Positions 33,627 to 42,100 of a stretch of DNA of 64,000 nucleotides are shown piece after piece. Each line of letters begins with the position of its first letter. Within the stretch, counting starts at the first letter, position 1. This stretch comes from an uncultured Prevotellaceae bacterium (lineage in GTDB: Bacteria > Bacteroidota > Bacteroidia > Bacteroidales > Bacteroidaceae): assembly GCA_947167515.1 (NCBI GenBank), contig CAMVIM010000006.1, positions 62,001 through 126,000 of the forward strand, given 5' to 3'. Made by a program: the position numbers and the translations under genes. The notes beneath the pieces were generated by a model that saw only the letters and a program-made list of their open reading frames with translations, did not search any database and was not told where the DNA came from.

Positions 33627-33779
33627 TCACATTATTTCTGTACCTGTAACTAATGTTGTATTGGCTTTGTCCATACTTATGTTGCTATTTAGAAAATCTT
33701 CGTGCTCCTTAATGTCCTTGTGAGCCAGATCTGCCAATGTCTTTATTTCTTTAAGTCCTCCTATACCCGCTTTGAACAT
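33627..33779 (-). CDS. Small ORF in frame after the 182-residue hypothetical
   Basis: The 50-residue frame begins MFKAGIGGLKEIKTLADLAH and ends VTGTEIM. It lies in the same frame as the upstream hypothetical gene, separated by its TAA and 15 sense codons without another stop. The sequence is protein-like (Lys/Glu-rich helix). It may be a separate small gene, or the C-terminus of a longer protein cut by a nonsense mutation. Confidence 0.35.
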   Translation of the reverse strand: MFKAGIGGLKEIKTLADLAHKDIKEHEDFLNSNISMDKANTTLVTGTEIM

Positions 33780-33827
33780 GGCGATATGGCAATAGCCAAG
33801 TTCTGCCTTAAACTTACTTATGAGAAA

Positions 33828-34376
33828 TTATTCCATAGAACTTACATCTCCGTTTTTCTCCACTAATTCCTTTTCTAATTCGTCGAGGTTCTGTTTGTAG
33901 AAGTTTCTTACATCCATTATGTTTATTGCATCACAGACCGTTTTTCCAAGAAGGATTATACAAGTGGCAGCTTTGACAATGCCATTCTTTGTCAAATCAT
34001 TAGCGCGTGAAACAATGTCTTCTGGAGACAATTTTGTCAGGTCCTTACATGAGGGTAAATCTTTGAATGCTATGGATTTGACAGTTATTCCTCTTAAATT
34101 GAGAAGCATATCATAGATTATCCAAAAGGCCGCATCTATGTTTGTGTCGTCTGATTTATAAAAGTCAGAGACTATAGAAATACAGCGCTTGGCTCCCAAT
34201 AGGCTAGTTTCAAAACAATCGTTCAACAAAGATATAACATCATGGCAATAATTCCTAAGGATGGCTCTTTGCTGCTTATCTGATCCTGCTTTCTTCTGAC
34301 TATACTTTTCACATAAGTTGTCTATTTGGGCAACGACTGTATCTTTATCTTTAACGATAACAAATATTCCATTCAT
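33828..34376 (-). CDS. Hypothetical protein
   Basis: I do not recognise it. The 182 residues begin MNGIFVIVKDKDTVVAQIDN and are mostly helical, with cysteine-bearing segments (LRNYCHDVISLLNDCFETSL, KAATCIILLGKTVCDAINIM). There is no signal peptide or clear membrane helix. It follows the MqsR-like/Panacea pair by 49 nt on the same strand and could be a third component, but nothing in the sequence proves that. The frame continues past its TAA into a further 66 sense codons, which raises the possibility of truncation. Confidence 0.55.
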   Translation of the reverse strand: MNGIFVIVKDKDTVVAQIDNLCEKYSQKKAGSDKQQRAILRNYCHDVISLLNDCFETSLLGAKRCISIVSDFYKSDDTNIDAAFWIIYDMLLNLRGITVKSIAFKDLPSCKDLTKLSPEDIVSRANDLTKNGIVKAATCIILLGKTVCDAINIMDVRNFYKQNLDELEKELVEKNGDVSSME

Positions 34377-34425
34377 ATTATTACTCTTTTCAAAATCAAT
34401 ATTTCTTCACCTTTTTTCCTTGCTA

Positions 34426-35409
34426 TTATATTGCCTTTAGCGTATATGCCATATCAAAGTTAATCATCTGTCCGCTATCCACGTACTTCTGCCATGCGTC
34501 TTCATTGTGGCTGATATCAGAAATCTTGGTGGAATTGTCTGACTTGAAACGCTGAAAGACGGATTCAAGAATACCGAGTTCTTCTTCCGTAAATTCAGCA
34601 AGATCAGGAGAGAGAGTAGAAACGAGTTTGGTTCCCTCGGCACCTGAATCAAAATGTACGATTTCCTGCTGGATGTCGTCATAGAAACTGTAAATTCTGT
34701 CCCAACGGACGGGTACAGGTCCACGTTGAATGGCTTTATAGGCAAGTCCGCTCATGCCCTTGCTCGTCATCTTGTAACTATAAAAATCGGTATAGAACAG
34801 CAGTTTGTTCATCATGGTGAAGAACACGCCGTTGTATCTTTCGATATAGAACAGGATGATGTTCTTGAGTTTGCTAATGGACTGAGTAGCATAGCCATTG
34901 AAAATGTCTCTGCGACAGCCATTGAATACATACTTCTTGGCGAACACTTCATCAGTGTCCATCTTTACAGCCTTCACCTTGTTCAGTATTTTTACGAAAT
35001 CTTCTTCGTCAAACTGGTTTCTGGCATTGATGACAAAACTCTCAAAGATGTGAGGATTCTGGATGGACATTAGGATTTTTCCGTTGGCCTCGCTGGGCAT
35101 ATCCCCGTTTTCATATAGCCTATATTGGTTGTCACCAAATCCAAGAATCTGCGACATCTTGGATGCAGACAGTCCATAACGCTGACGAATTCGCTTGATT
35201 TCGTCAGGGAAGGGAATGCCATACTTGGCCCGGTACTGGTTATATACTTGACCAACATTTACTTCGTCAAGTGCCGTTGTGGTGAAACGTTCCTTTGTTT
35301 CATCACATTCATAAAACTGATGCACGTATTGGAACTTTTCCTTACGGAAGGTCAGTTCGGCTAACTCGTTGCGGAGGGTTGCATGCCCTCCCGTGAATGG
35401 GCTTTGCAT
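34426..35409 (-). CDS. MqsA-type HTH plus Panacea (DUF4065/SocA) antitoxin
   Basis: In this 327-residue protein, residues 1-60 resemble the YgiT/MqsA zinc region but without clear CxxC pairs (MQSPFTGGHATLRNELAELT). An HTH follows at about 72-105 (IKRIRQRYGLSASKMSQIL, DNQYRLYENGDMPSE), as in MqsA. The C-terminal Panacea domain covers about 185-320 (KLLFYTDFYSYKMTSKGMSG, AIQRGPVPVRWDRI). Panacea-domain proteins neutralise many unrelated toxins. The upstream toxin-like gene ends 9 nt before this start, giving the toxin-first order of mqsRA. Confidence 0.8.
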   Translation of the reverse strand: MQSPFTGGHATLRNELAELTFRKEKFQYVHQFYECDETKERFTTTALDEVNVGQVYNQYRAKYGIPFPDEIKRIRQRYGLSASKMSQILGFGDNQYRLYENGDMPSEANGKILMSIQNPHIFESFVINARNQFDEEDFVKILNKVKAVKMDTDEVFAKKYVFNGCRRDIFNGYATQSISKLKNIILFYIERYNGVFFTMMNKLLFYTDFYSYKMTSKGMSGLAYKAIQRGPVPVRWDRIYSFYDDIQQEIVHFDSGAEGTKLVSTLSPDLAEFTEEELGILESVFQRFKSDNSTKISDISHNEDAWQKYVDSGQMINFDMAYTLKAI

Positions 35410-35418
35410 AATCGTTCT

Positions 35419-35763
35419 TTATTTAAATGGATAATTCATTGGGTGTTCTGCAATATGGAAGGAAATACATAACGCACTCGTTCCCCTACCTAATGTGATT
35501 TTAATATAAACTTCCTGTTCTTTCACGTCTTTTCCAAAAATCCACATTTCACCGCATTGGTTGAGTGTGTCAATGACGGGACCTTCAGAGTAGTCTTCGA
35601 CTTCAAGATTAATGATGACGGTGTCACGGTACTTAGGAGTGATTTCCAAATCGACCAGTGTTTGGGCATTCTTCCCTCTGTCATCTCTATAGATGATTCC
35701 GAAGACTTTGATCTTTTCCATCATTTGATTAAGGAACCTTTGCACTTCTTCTTTTGTCGCCAT
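35419..35763 (-). CDS. MqsR-like putative toxin
   Basis: The 114-residue protein starts MATKEEVQRFLNQMMEKIKV. It has a compact alpha/beta pattern ending in EVYIKITLGRGTSALCISFH and AEHPMNYPFK. The YIKI...C-I-S-F-H strands recall the MqsR/RelE fold of mRNA interferases (VYLKITV...VSFK in MqsR). Its size, its place directly before an MqsA/Panacea-type antitoxin, and a consensus promoter at 35791-35821 support a toxin role. Catalytic residues cannot be assigned with confidence, so other toxin classes remain possible. Confidence 0.65.
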   Translation of the reverse strand: MATKEEVQRFLNQMMEKIKVFGIIYRDDRGKNAQTLVDLEITPKYRDTVIINLEVEDYSEGPVIDTLNQCGEMWIFGKDVKEQEVYIKITLGRGTSALCISFHIAEHPMNYPFK

Positions 35764-35790
35764 TTTAATGTAATACGTCTATTTCTGCTG

Positions 35791-35821
35791 CAAAATTAAA
35801 TTTTATAGTTGGAATTTCAAA
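35791..35821 (-). promoter_or_regulatory. Consensus promoter of the MqsR-like/Panacea pair
   Basis: TTTG (35818-35821), exactly 19 nt, then TAATTTTG (35791-35798) on the minus strand, 27 nt before the ATG at 35763. Confidence 0.75.
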
Positions 35822-35833
35822 GAAAAGCAACAA

Positions 35834-36037
35834 TTATTTTGCGATAAAGTTGAAAAAGCGTCTGATTCTATCACTTGGGATTCCCAAACAGATAGCCTCA
35901 TTTATCAACTCTATATCCCTGCGAGATTGGAGTTTTGCGTTTACATCTACGCCTTCACCATTGAAGACCATGTAGCAAGCATGTATCATGCCTTGCAAAA
36001 ATCTTACTTCTTCATTAAGGAAAAGAATAGATGACAC
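35834..36037 (-). CDS. Small hypothetical protein
   Basis: The 67-residue protein begins MSSILFLNEEVRFLQGMIHA and ends IRRFFNFIAK, with no recognised domain. A -7 box TATCTTTG (36060-36067) lies 22 nt before its ATG, with GTTG near the -33 position, which supports real expression. It sits between the YoeB pair and the MqsR-like pair in the toxin-rich part of the island and could be an orphan antitoxin or regulator (inference). Confidence 0.45.
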   Translation of the reverse strand: MSSILFLNEEVRFLQGMIHACYMVFNGEGVDVNAKLQSRRDIELINEAICLGIPSDRIRRFFNFIAK

Positions 36038-36059
36038 GTTAGGGGTGTATATGACTATG

Positions 36060-36067
36060 CAAAGATA
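36060..36067 (-). promoter_or_regulatory. -7 box (TATCTTTG) for the small hypothetical gene
   Basis: TAnnTTTG match; GTTG at 36087-36090 is near the right -33 distance. Confidence 0.5.
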
Positions 36068-36161
36068 CTAATTTGAAAGCAAATCACAACAACAGATTTT
36101 GTCGAACATCGTTGTTATGTGGTGGAATAGAAGAAATTAAGGTGCCTTTATCATCAAACAT

Positions 36162-36253
36162 GGGCACTCAGCGCAAAATAACACGCGCTGTAAGAACGAA
36201 ATATTATGCGCTGAGTGTGTGAAATGTGATGCGCACGGTGCGCACGTAGGGGA
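36162..36253. repeat. Four degenerate 23-bp units after yoeB
   Basis: Units start at 36162 (GGGC), 36185 (GCGC), 36208 (GCGC) and 36231 (GCGC). The second and third share GCGCTG at the start and GAAAT at positions 14-18. An 11-bp inverted pair, CACTCAGCGCA with TGCGCTGAGTG, links units 1 and 3. The array lies directly after the 3' end of yoeB. Confidence 0.65.
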
Positions 36254-36282
36254 ATAATCTCAATTCTGTGAGCTGATGGCAA

Positions 36283-36549
36283 TTATTCGTAATGAGACTT
36301 CAAAGAATACAGATAAATGTAAATTCGACCACTACTGATAGAGTAAATCATACGATGTTCGTCAGTAATGCGGCGAGACCATTTACCCTGATGGTTCCCT
36401 TTCAAGGGCTCTGGCTTTCCAATGCCTGTAAAAGGATGCTTTTGAATATCATTAAGCAGAGCTGTAATGCGCTTCATGATTCGCACATTGCCTGTCTTCT
36501 TCCAATATTCGTGGTCTTCCCGTGCCTTTTTCAACAGAATTACTTCCAT
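36283..36549 (-). CDS. yoeB: YoeB-family ribosome-dependent mRNA interferase toxin
   Basis: The 88-residue toxin has the YoeB pattern: an N-terminal LLKKAREDHEYWKKTGN, then HPFTGIGKPEPLKGNHQG, KWSRRITDEHRMIY and a C-terminal YSLKSHYE. The conserved Glu of GKPEPL, the Arg of WSRRI and the His-Tyr near the C-terminus correspond to catalytic residues of YoeB, which cuts mRNA in the ribosomal A site. The start overlaps the end of the antitoxin gene by 10 nt, so antitoxin is made first. Confidence 0.92.
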   Translation of the reverse strand: MEVILLKKAREDHEYWKKTGNVRIMKRITALLNDIQKHPFTGIGKPEPLKGNHQGKWSRRITDEHRMIYSISSGRIYIYLYSLKSHYE

Positions 36550-36785
36550 AAGTCTTCAATGGCGATGGGTTTAAGGTTTCCCTTGGCGATTTCCTCATCA
36601 CCCTCTCGAAGAATTCTGTCAAGTTCTGCTGATGACATGAGGTTCTTTTCTGCGTCTTTAGCGATTTTCAATGTCGCAAGGCGTTTTAGGGATTTTACAG
36701 CCTTCTTCATCAAACCCTCGTCTCCAGAGATTACTTGGAGAGCACCAAAAAGGTCAGAATTTAATTGTAATTGCATTGCTGTCAT
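36540..36785 (-). CDS. Antitoxin of the YoeB pair
   Basis: The 81-residue protein begins MTAMQLQLNSDLFGALQVIS. It continues with a basic helix (GLMKKAVKSLKRLATLKIAK) and an acidic C-terminal toxin-binding part (MSSAELDRILREGDEEIAKG). It is not a classical Phd/YefM sequence. Similar short antitoxins accompany YoeB/Txe toxins in Bacteroidetes. It overlaps yoeB by 10 nt and has a -7 box 22 nt upstream. Confidence 0.8.
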   Translation of the reverse strand: MTAMQLQLNSDLFGALQVISGDEGLMKKAVKSLKRLATLKIAKDAEKNLMSSAELDRILREGDEEIAKGNLKPIAIEDLWK

Positions 36786-36807
36786 GTTCGTCTCATTTTT
36801 GTCGCTG

Positions 36808-36815
36808 CAAAATTA
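36808..36815 (-). promoter_or_regulatory. -7 box (TAATTTTG) for the yoeB pair
   Basis: TAnnTTTG match 22 nt before the antitoxin ATG at 36785; weak at -33. Confidence 0.5.
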
Positions 36816-36863
36816 CACTTTTTTCTTTTATTAGAACTCATTTTTACCATTAATTACACAAAG

Positions 36864-37188
36864 ATGTGTGAAAGAGTCCTTATTTTAGCACTTTTAGCAA
36901 GCCCGTTTATTTATTTGCATGCACAAGTGACGTTCCAAGAAGCCAATGAACAATTCGAGAATTTGGTACACGCGTGTGCCAAATCTTGGTTGGTCACACT
37001 ACCGTACATTGCTCTCCGTTGCGAACGAGGATACACGCTGCTGGTATATTCAAGAGGCTGCTGATAGCGCGTGGAGCACCAGACAGATGGATCGTCAGAC
37101 TTCCACACTCTACTATGAATGTATTCTTGCCAGCAGAGATAAGGAGACTGTTCTGACCCAGCGGAAGAATCAGGGGACGGTTCTTTGA
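36864..37188 (+). pseudogene. Secreted-protein start joined to a YhcG (DUF1016) nuclease remnant
   Basis: From 36864 a signal-peptide-like start (MCERVLILALLASPFIYLHA) reads 66 codons to a stop. From about 36966, in another frame, comes clear YhcG/DUF1016 sequence: PNLGWSHYRTLLSVANEDTR, WSTRQMDRQTSTLYYECILA and SRDKETV. The family's normal text is PNLSWSHYRxLL...WSxRxLERQIxxLYYExLLxSxDKE. The rest of the PD-(D/E)XK nuclease is missing. Two unrelated fragments therefore seem joined with a frameshift. Downstream frames (to about 37295) remain protein-like in places but are unassigned. Confidence 0.65.
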
Positions 37189-37190
37189 TC
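37174..37190 (+). repeat. 17-nt motif, copy 1 (GGGACGGTTCTTTGATC)
   Basis: An exact second copy lies at 37894-37910 in the same orientation. I recall GGGACGGTTCTTT as a recurrent dispersed sequence in several bacterial genomes, sometimes near REP-associated elements; this was not checked. Confidence 0.6.
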
Positions 37191-37299
37191 CGACAGTTTC
37201 TACAGCAACACATAGGGTTGAAGATAGAAGATTTATCATTCTTGGACTTGCACAATTTGGAATGTTTAATCCTTTAAGTAGCCTATGGGGATGACATAT

Positions 37300-37577
37300 A
37301 CTCCTTCTTGTCCGAGGGACGGGTGGGGAGCGCTCGGGGTGTTCAGGGGGTGAAAAGGGGGTGTTTTTTAGGTATGACACCCCACCTTTTTTCTTCTGAT
37401 TGACAGCCATTTATCTTATCAGAGGGGGTGAAGGGGGTGTTTTTCTTCAAAAACTATCTGATTTTTTATTTCTCAAAAACTTATTTTTTTACACCACTTT
37501 CACCCCCTTCACCACCTGATTGCTTCGTTATGCTATGTATATCAGTGCCTTACACCCTATTTTAAGAGGCTCAAAAA
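37300..37577. repeat. Low-complexity G/C-tract region
   Basis: GGGGTG blocks at 37336, 37347 and 37358 (11-nt step), again near 37425 and 37434, then complementary CACCCCCTT-type blocks near 37500. Opposite orientations could pair into a long hairpin. There is no gene. Confidence 0.5.
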
Positions 37578-37642
37578 CACCCCCTTTTCACCACCTCGTC
37601 CCCCCTTTTCACCACCTCGTCACCCCCTTTTCACCCCCTCGT
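37578..37642. repeat. Tandem 21-22-bp repeat, three copies
   Basis: The unit CACCCCCTTTTCACCACCTC plus GT occurs at 37578, 37600 and 37621, with small changes. It lies in the gene-free gap between the YhcG remnant and the zeta-like lipoprotein gene. Confidence 0.8.
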
Positions 37643-37807
37643 CAAGACTTCAAGTCGGGTCGGGAAACCACCTGATGGTGCTTCATGCAGCCCATATCAC
37701 CCCAAGTTCTTCCGCCGCCCCTCAAACCGCAGGGGAGGCAGCGTGAGGCTTCTCCCTTCTTTCATCTTCCCTTTGCGGGGGAAAGGCGGTGCCTCGTGTT
37801 GTGGAGC

Positions 37808-37899
37808 GTCGCTGGGTGTATGAGCTTTATGTCGTAAGGCTCGTGAGGGTAGCGTCGTAAAGCTCACGAGGGTAGCGACGAACGGATTGAATTGGGACG
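37808..37899. repeat. 23-bp-period array upstream of the zeta-like gene
   Basis: The units at 37831 and 37854 are nearly identical (GTCGTAAGGCTCGTGAGGGT and GTCGTAAAGCTCACGAGGGT, each plus AGC). Weaker units start at 37808 (GTCG) and 37877 (GACG). The core GCTCACGAGGGT also occurs, reversed, near 2537-2554. Confidence 0.75.
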
Positions 37900-37910
37900 G
37901 TTCTTTGATC
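37894..37910 (+). repeat. 17-nt motif, copy 2
   Basis: Exact copy of 37174-37190. The pair brackets the repeat-filled gap of about 700 bp. Confidence 0.6.
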
Positions 37911-38124
37911 TGTTCCCCAAAGATGAGAATAGAGAAACGGTAATAGAAAAACCGCCAATTAAGAAGTCATGTTATTGGCAGACGAACTTTGTGACAAAAA
38001 GTCCCGAGACATACGGGGATGATCTGTTCTCCCGTCTGAGTCCACAGTTTTCGAGCAAAAGTTTTGAAGGTTGTGTGAAAATAACTATCTATGCCCCAGA
38101 TTATTTAGGTTTGAGATTCACGTT

Positions 38125-38991
38125 ATGAAGAATATGGTGAAACGGAGTTTATGGATATTGGCTGCCATCCTGACAATAGGCAGCTCGACAATCTTGACGT
38201 CGTGTAGCAAGGATGACCTTGAAATTCCACAGCCAAAACCACAGCCAGTCATTCTTAAAGGCGAAGCTGCCGTGGCGTGGACAAAGGAACATCTTGACTC
38301 GCTGGTGAACGTATATATGGCCGAATGTGGGAATCTACTGGATCCCGATATGACAAGAGACCTGCTGAAGTGCATCGGCTACACACGCCTGAATGTGCTC
38401 GATTATAGGGAGGCTGGCTGGATGATAGACAGTGTTGTATTCATCCGGCTGATGGACCGTGCCGCTGAGGCTAACAACAAGACTATTCTCTTCACGATGG
38501 GTATGTACGGATGCGGCAAGACGACAAGCATTAACAACAATCCGGAACTGAAGAAGTTAGCCGATGAGGCAGGTGTAATCTCCGAAGGTGCTTACAACAA
38601 TGTGAAATACTTTGACGAGATGGTGGTCAAAAGCGGCAAGAGGGGATTTGAGCCCCAACTCCTTTATGTATATAACGATGCTGAGACTGGCTATACCAAC
38701 TGCATGGAGCGACTGATTCATTCGAACCGTGCCGTGACTTGTGAGGCATATATCTCGGTCTTCCCACAGTTCGATGGCAGGGTGGAGTACATCGAAGAAC
38801 ATTATCCCGATATGAAGTTCTACTGTGTTGACAACAGCCACAACAATGGTGGCAAACTCGTGACTAATGAAGAAGCTAAGTTGTGGGATTACTCGATGAC
38901 CGAAGACTTACAGCAGAAACTCTATGCCATCAAACAGTCTTATATTGACGCTGGCAAACTGACCACCGAGCAGATTATAGCTTTACAGTGA
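38125..38991 (+). CDS. Lipoprotein with zeta-toxin-like P-loop kinase domain
   Basis: Counted from ATG 38125 the protein has 288 residues. A hydrophobic signal ends in the lipobox LTSC (C27), followed by a Pro/Gln linker (EIPQPKPQP). The body contains Walker A GMYGCGKT (126-133), then INNNPELKKLADEAG and a YNNVKYFDEMVVKSGKRGFE stretch, in the style of zeta toxin / UDP-N-acetylglucosamine kinase folds. Export is odd for an ATP-using kinase because the periplasm has no ATP. It may use another donor, act in a neighbour cell, or have lost activity. It stands alone, convergent with carB. Confidence 0.7.
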   Translation: MKNMVKRSLWILAAILTIGSSTILTSCSKDDLEIPQPKPQPVILKGEAAVAWTKEHLDSLVNVYMAECGNLLDPDMTRDLLKCIGYTRLNVLDYREAGWMIDSVVFIRLMDRAAEANNKTILFTMGMYGCGKTTSINNNPELKKLADEAGVISEGAYNNVKYFDEMVVKSGKRGFEPQLLYVYNDAETGYTNCMERLIHSNRAVTCEAYISVFPQFDGRVEYIEEHYPDMKFYCVDNSHNNGGKLVTNEEAKLWDYSMTEDLQQKLYAIKQSYIDAGKLTTEQIIALQ

Positions 38992-39065
38992 ATTTGTGCC
39001 ATTTTCTGTATTTGGGCGCTTTCCACTAACCTAAGATGCTCTATGCATGATGGTAAAAACAAAGC

Positions 39066-39095
39066 AAGCGGCACACCATAATGGGTATGCCGCTT
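39066..39095. terminator. Terminator between the zeta-like gene and carB
   Basis: AAGCGGCA (39066-39073) pairs with TGCCGCTT (39088-39095), with an inner CC/GG. It sits between convergent genes, with an A/T-rich flank on each side. Confidence 0.7.
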
Positions 39096-39142
39096 ACTTT
39101 ATATAGGAGAATGTTCTTTATTTGCGAGAGTGCTCTTTCTCA

Positions 39143-42100
39143 TCAGAACTCGCTCCATGCCTTGATTTCGATGTCGTCGAGGCTCTTCGTGCAGAAGGCG
39201 TTGATGAAGGCGGAGGCAAGGCGGGAGTTGGTGATGAGAGGAATGTTGAGGTCGATGGCAGCACGGCGAATCTTGTAGCCGTTGGTGAGTTCGCCCACCG
39301 AGAGATTCTTGGGCACGTTGACCACCATGTCGATGTCGTGGCTGTGGAGCAGGTCGAGCGCCTGTGGCTGCTGTCCTTCCTCACTGGGCCAGTGGACGAG
39401 GGTGTTCGTGATGCCGTTCTCTGCCAGATAGCGGGATGTGCCGCCTGTGGCATAGAGTTGATAGCCGTGTTCGATGAGTTGTTGTGCCGCACGGAGCATG
39501 TCAGCCTTTTGTTTGCCAGGGCCAGTGGAGAGCAGCACACCTTTCTTTGGAATGCGATGGCCCACAGAGAGCATGGCGCAGAGCAGGGCTGAAGCGGTGT
39601 CGTCGCCGATGCACCCCACTTCGCCTGTTGAGGCCATATCGACACCCAGGACGGGGTCGGCCTTCTGCAAACGGTTGAAGGAGAACTGGCTGGCCTTGAT
39701 GCCCACGTAGTCGAGGTCGAAGAGGTTCTTTTCGGGTCGTTCGAAGGGAAGGCCCAGCATAATCTTGGTGGCCAACTCGATGAGGTTGAGTTTGAGCACT
39801 TTGCTGACGAAGGGGAATGAGCGTGAGGCTCGGAGGTTGCACTCGATGACACGCAGATGGTTCTGCTCGGCCAGGAACTGGATGTTGAACGGGCCAGAGA
39901 TGTTCAGTTCTTTCGCTATTTTCTTCGACACCTTCTTGATTTGCCGAACCGTCTCGATGTAAATCTTCTGTGGCGGGAACTGGATGGTGGCATCGCCAGA
40001 GTGAACACCGGCAAACTCGATGTGCTCGCTGATGGCATAGGCTATGATTTCACCGTCTTTTGCCACGGCGTCCATCTCTATCTCCTTGTTGTGTTCGTGG
40101 AACTTGCTGACTACCACGGGGTGCTTCTTGCTGATGTTGGCCGCCAGTTGGAGGAATCGTTCCAGTTCCTCTTGGTTGGAGCATACGTTCATGGCTGCAC
40201 CTGAGAGTACATAACTGGGACGCACGAGCACAGGGAACCCTACCTTCTCGATGAACTGGTTGATGTCGTCCATCGAGGTGAGGGCTGCCCATGCTGGCTG
40301 ATCCACTCCGATGCGGTCGCACATGGCGGAAAACTTGTCGCGGTCTTCCGCATTGTCGATGCTCTTGGCTGAAGTGCCGAGGATTGGGACACGCTCGCTG
40401 TCGAGACGCATGGCAAGGTTGTTGGGGATTTGTCCTCCCGTCGAAACAATCACGCCATGTGGGTTCTCCAGTTCGATGATGTCCATCACACGTTCGAAGG
40501 TGAGTTCGTCGAAGTAGAGGCGGTCGCACATGTCGTAGTCGGTGGAGACAGTCTCAGGATTGTAGTTAATCATCACCGAACGGTAGCCATTCTTCCTGAT
40601 GGTGTTAAGTGCCTGAACACCACACCAGTCGAACTCTACACTTGAACCAATGCGATAGGCACCTGAACCGAGGACGATGATGGAGCGGCGGTCGTTCTCG
40701 TAGGTGATGTCGTGGCTGGTTTGCTTTGTAGTGATGGCATCGCTGCATACGGAACCGCAGCCTTGGTAGGTGAGGTAGAGGTAGTTCGTTTGTGCGGGAT
40801 ATTCGGCAGCGAGGGTGTCGATTTGTTTGACCGAGGGGAGAATGCCCATCTGCTTGCGCAGTTCACGCACCAGTTTGGTGGCAATTTCTGGGTCGATGAG
40901 GGCTTCGAGACCTACGGCACGGGAGATTTGGAAATCAGTGAAACCCTGCACCTTGGCACGCAGCATGAGGTCTTTGCTTACGTGTTGGATGGCTCCTGCC
41001 TGCTGCAACTCTACATAGGTGTTGAGGATGTTCTGCAACTTGTAGAGGAACCACTTATCTATCTTGGTGAGGGCGTGAATCTGCTCGACCGTGTAGCCCA
41101 TGTGGAGAGCCTTTTCCACCACCAACACTCGCTTGTCGGTGGGGGCTTTGAGGGCGGCATCCACATCATCAATCTCCAGTTCGTGATTGCCGACAAAGCC
41201 GTGCAGACCTTGTCCAATCATGCGGAGACCTTTCTGGATGGCCTCTTCGAAAGTGCGTCCAATTGCCATCACTTCGCCCACCGACTTCATGGAAGAACCC
41301 AATTCACGGTCAACACCACGGAACTTGCCGAGGTCCCAACGGGGTATCTTGCACACCACATAGTCGAGGGCTGGCTCGAAGAAGGCAGAGGTGGTCTTGG
41401 TGACAGAGTTCTTCAGGTCGAAGAGTCCGTAGCCGAGACCGAGTTTGGCTGCAACAAAGGCGAGCGGATAGCCCGTGGCTTTCGATGCCAAAGCGGAGGA
41501 ACGCGAAAGACGGGCATTCACCTCAATGACACGGTAATCCTCGCTTTCGGGGTCGAAAGCATACTGCACATTGCACTCGCCGACGATGCCGATGTGGCGA
41601 ATGATCTTGATAGCGAGGGCACGGAGTTTATGGTATTCGCTGTTGGTGAGTGTCTGCGATGGAGCGATGACGATGCTCTCACCCGTATGGATGCCGAGGG
41701 GGTCGAAATTCTCCATGTTGCAGACGGTGATGCAGTTGTCAAAGCGGTCGCGTACCACCTCGTACTCAATCTCTTTCCAGCCTTTCAGCGACTTTTCGAC
41801 GAGCACTTGGGGAGAGAACGAGAAGGCTTTCTCTGCCAACTTGTTCAGTTCCTCTTCATTGTCGCAGAAGCCGGAGCCGAGGCCACCCAATGCGTAGGCA
41901 GCACGGATGATGACGGGATAGCCAAGGTCAGAAGCGGCTTGGCGAGCCTCTTCGATGGTTTCGCAAGCGTGGCTCTTGATGGTTTTCACGTCTATCTCGT
42001 CCAGTTTCTTCACGAAAAGTTCGCGGTCTTCGGTGTCGATAATCGCCTGAACGGGAGTGCCGAGCACCTTGACATTGTATTTCTCCAGTATGTGCTGTTG

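Noticed and set aside
37892-38128. 78-codon ORF starting at the 17-mer repeat
   Set aside because: TTG start within a repeat, no family, and it overlaps the better-supported start of the lipoprotein gene.
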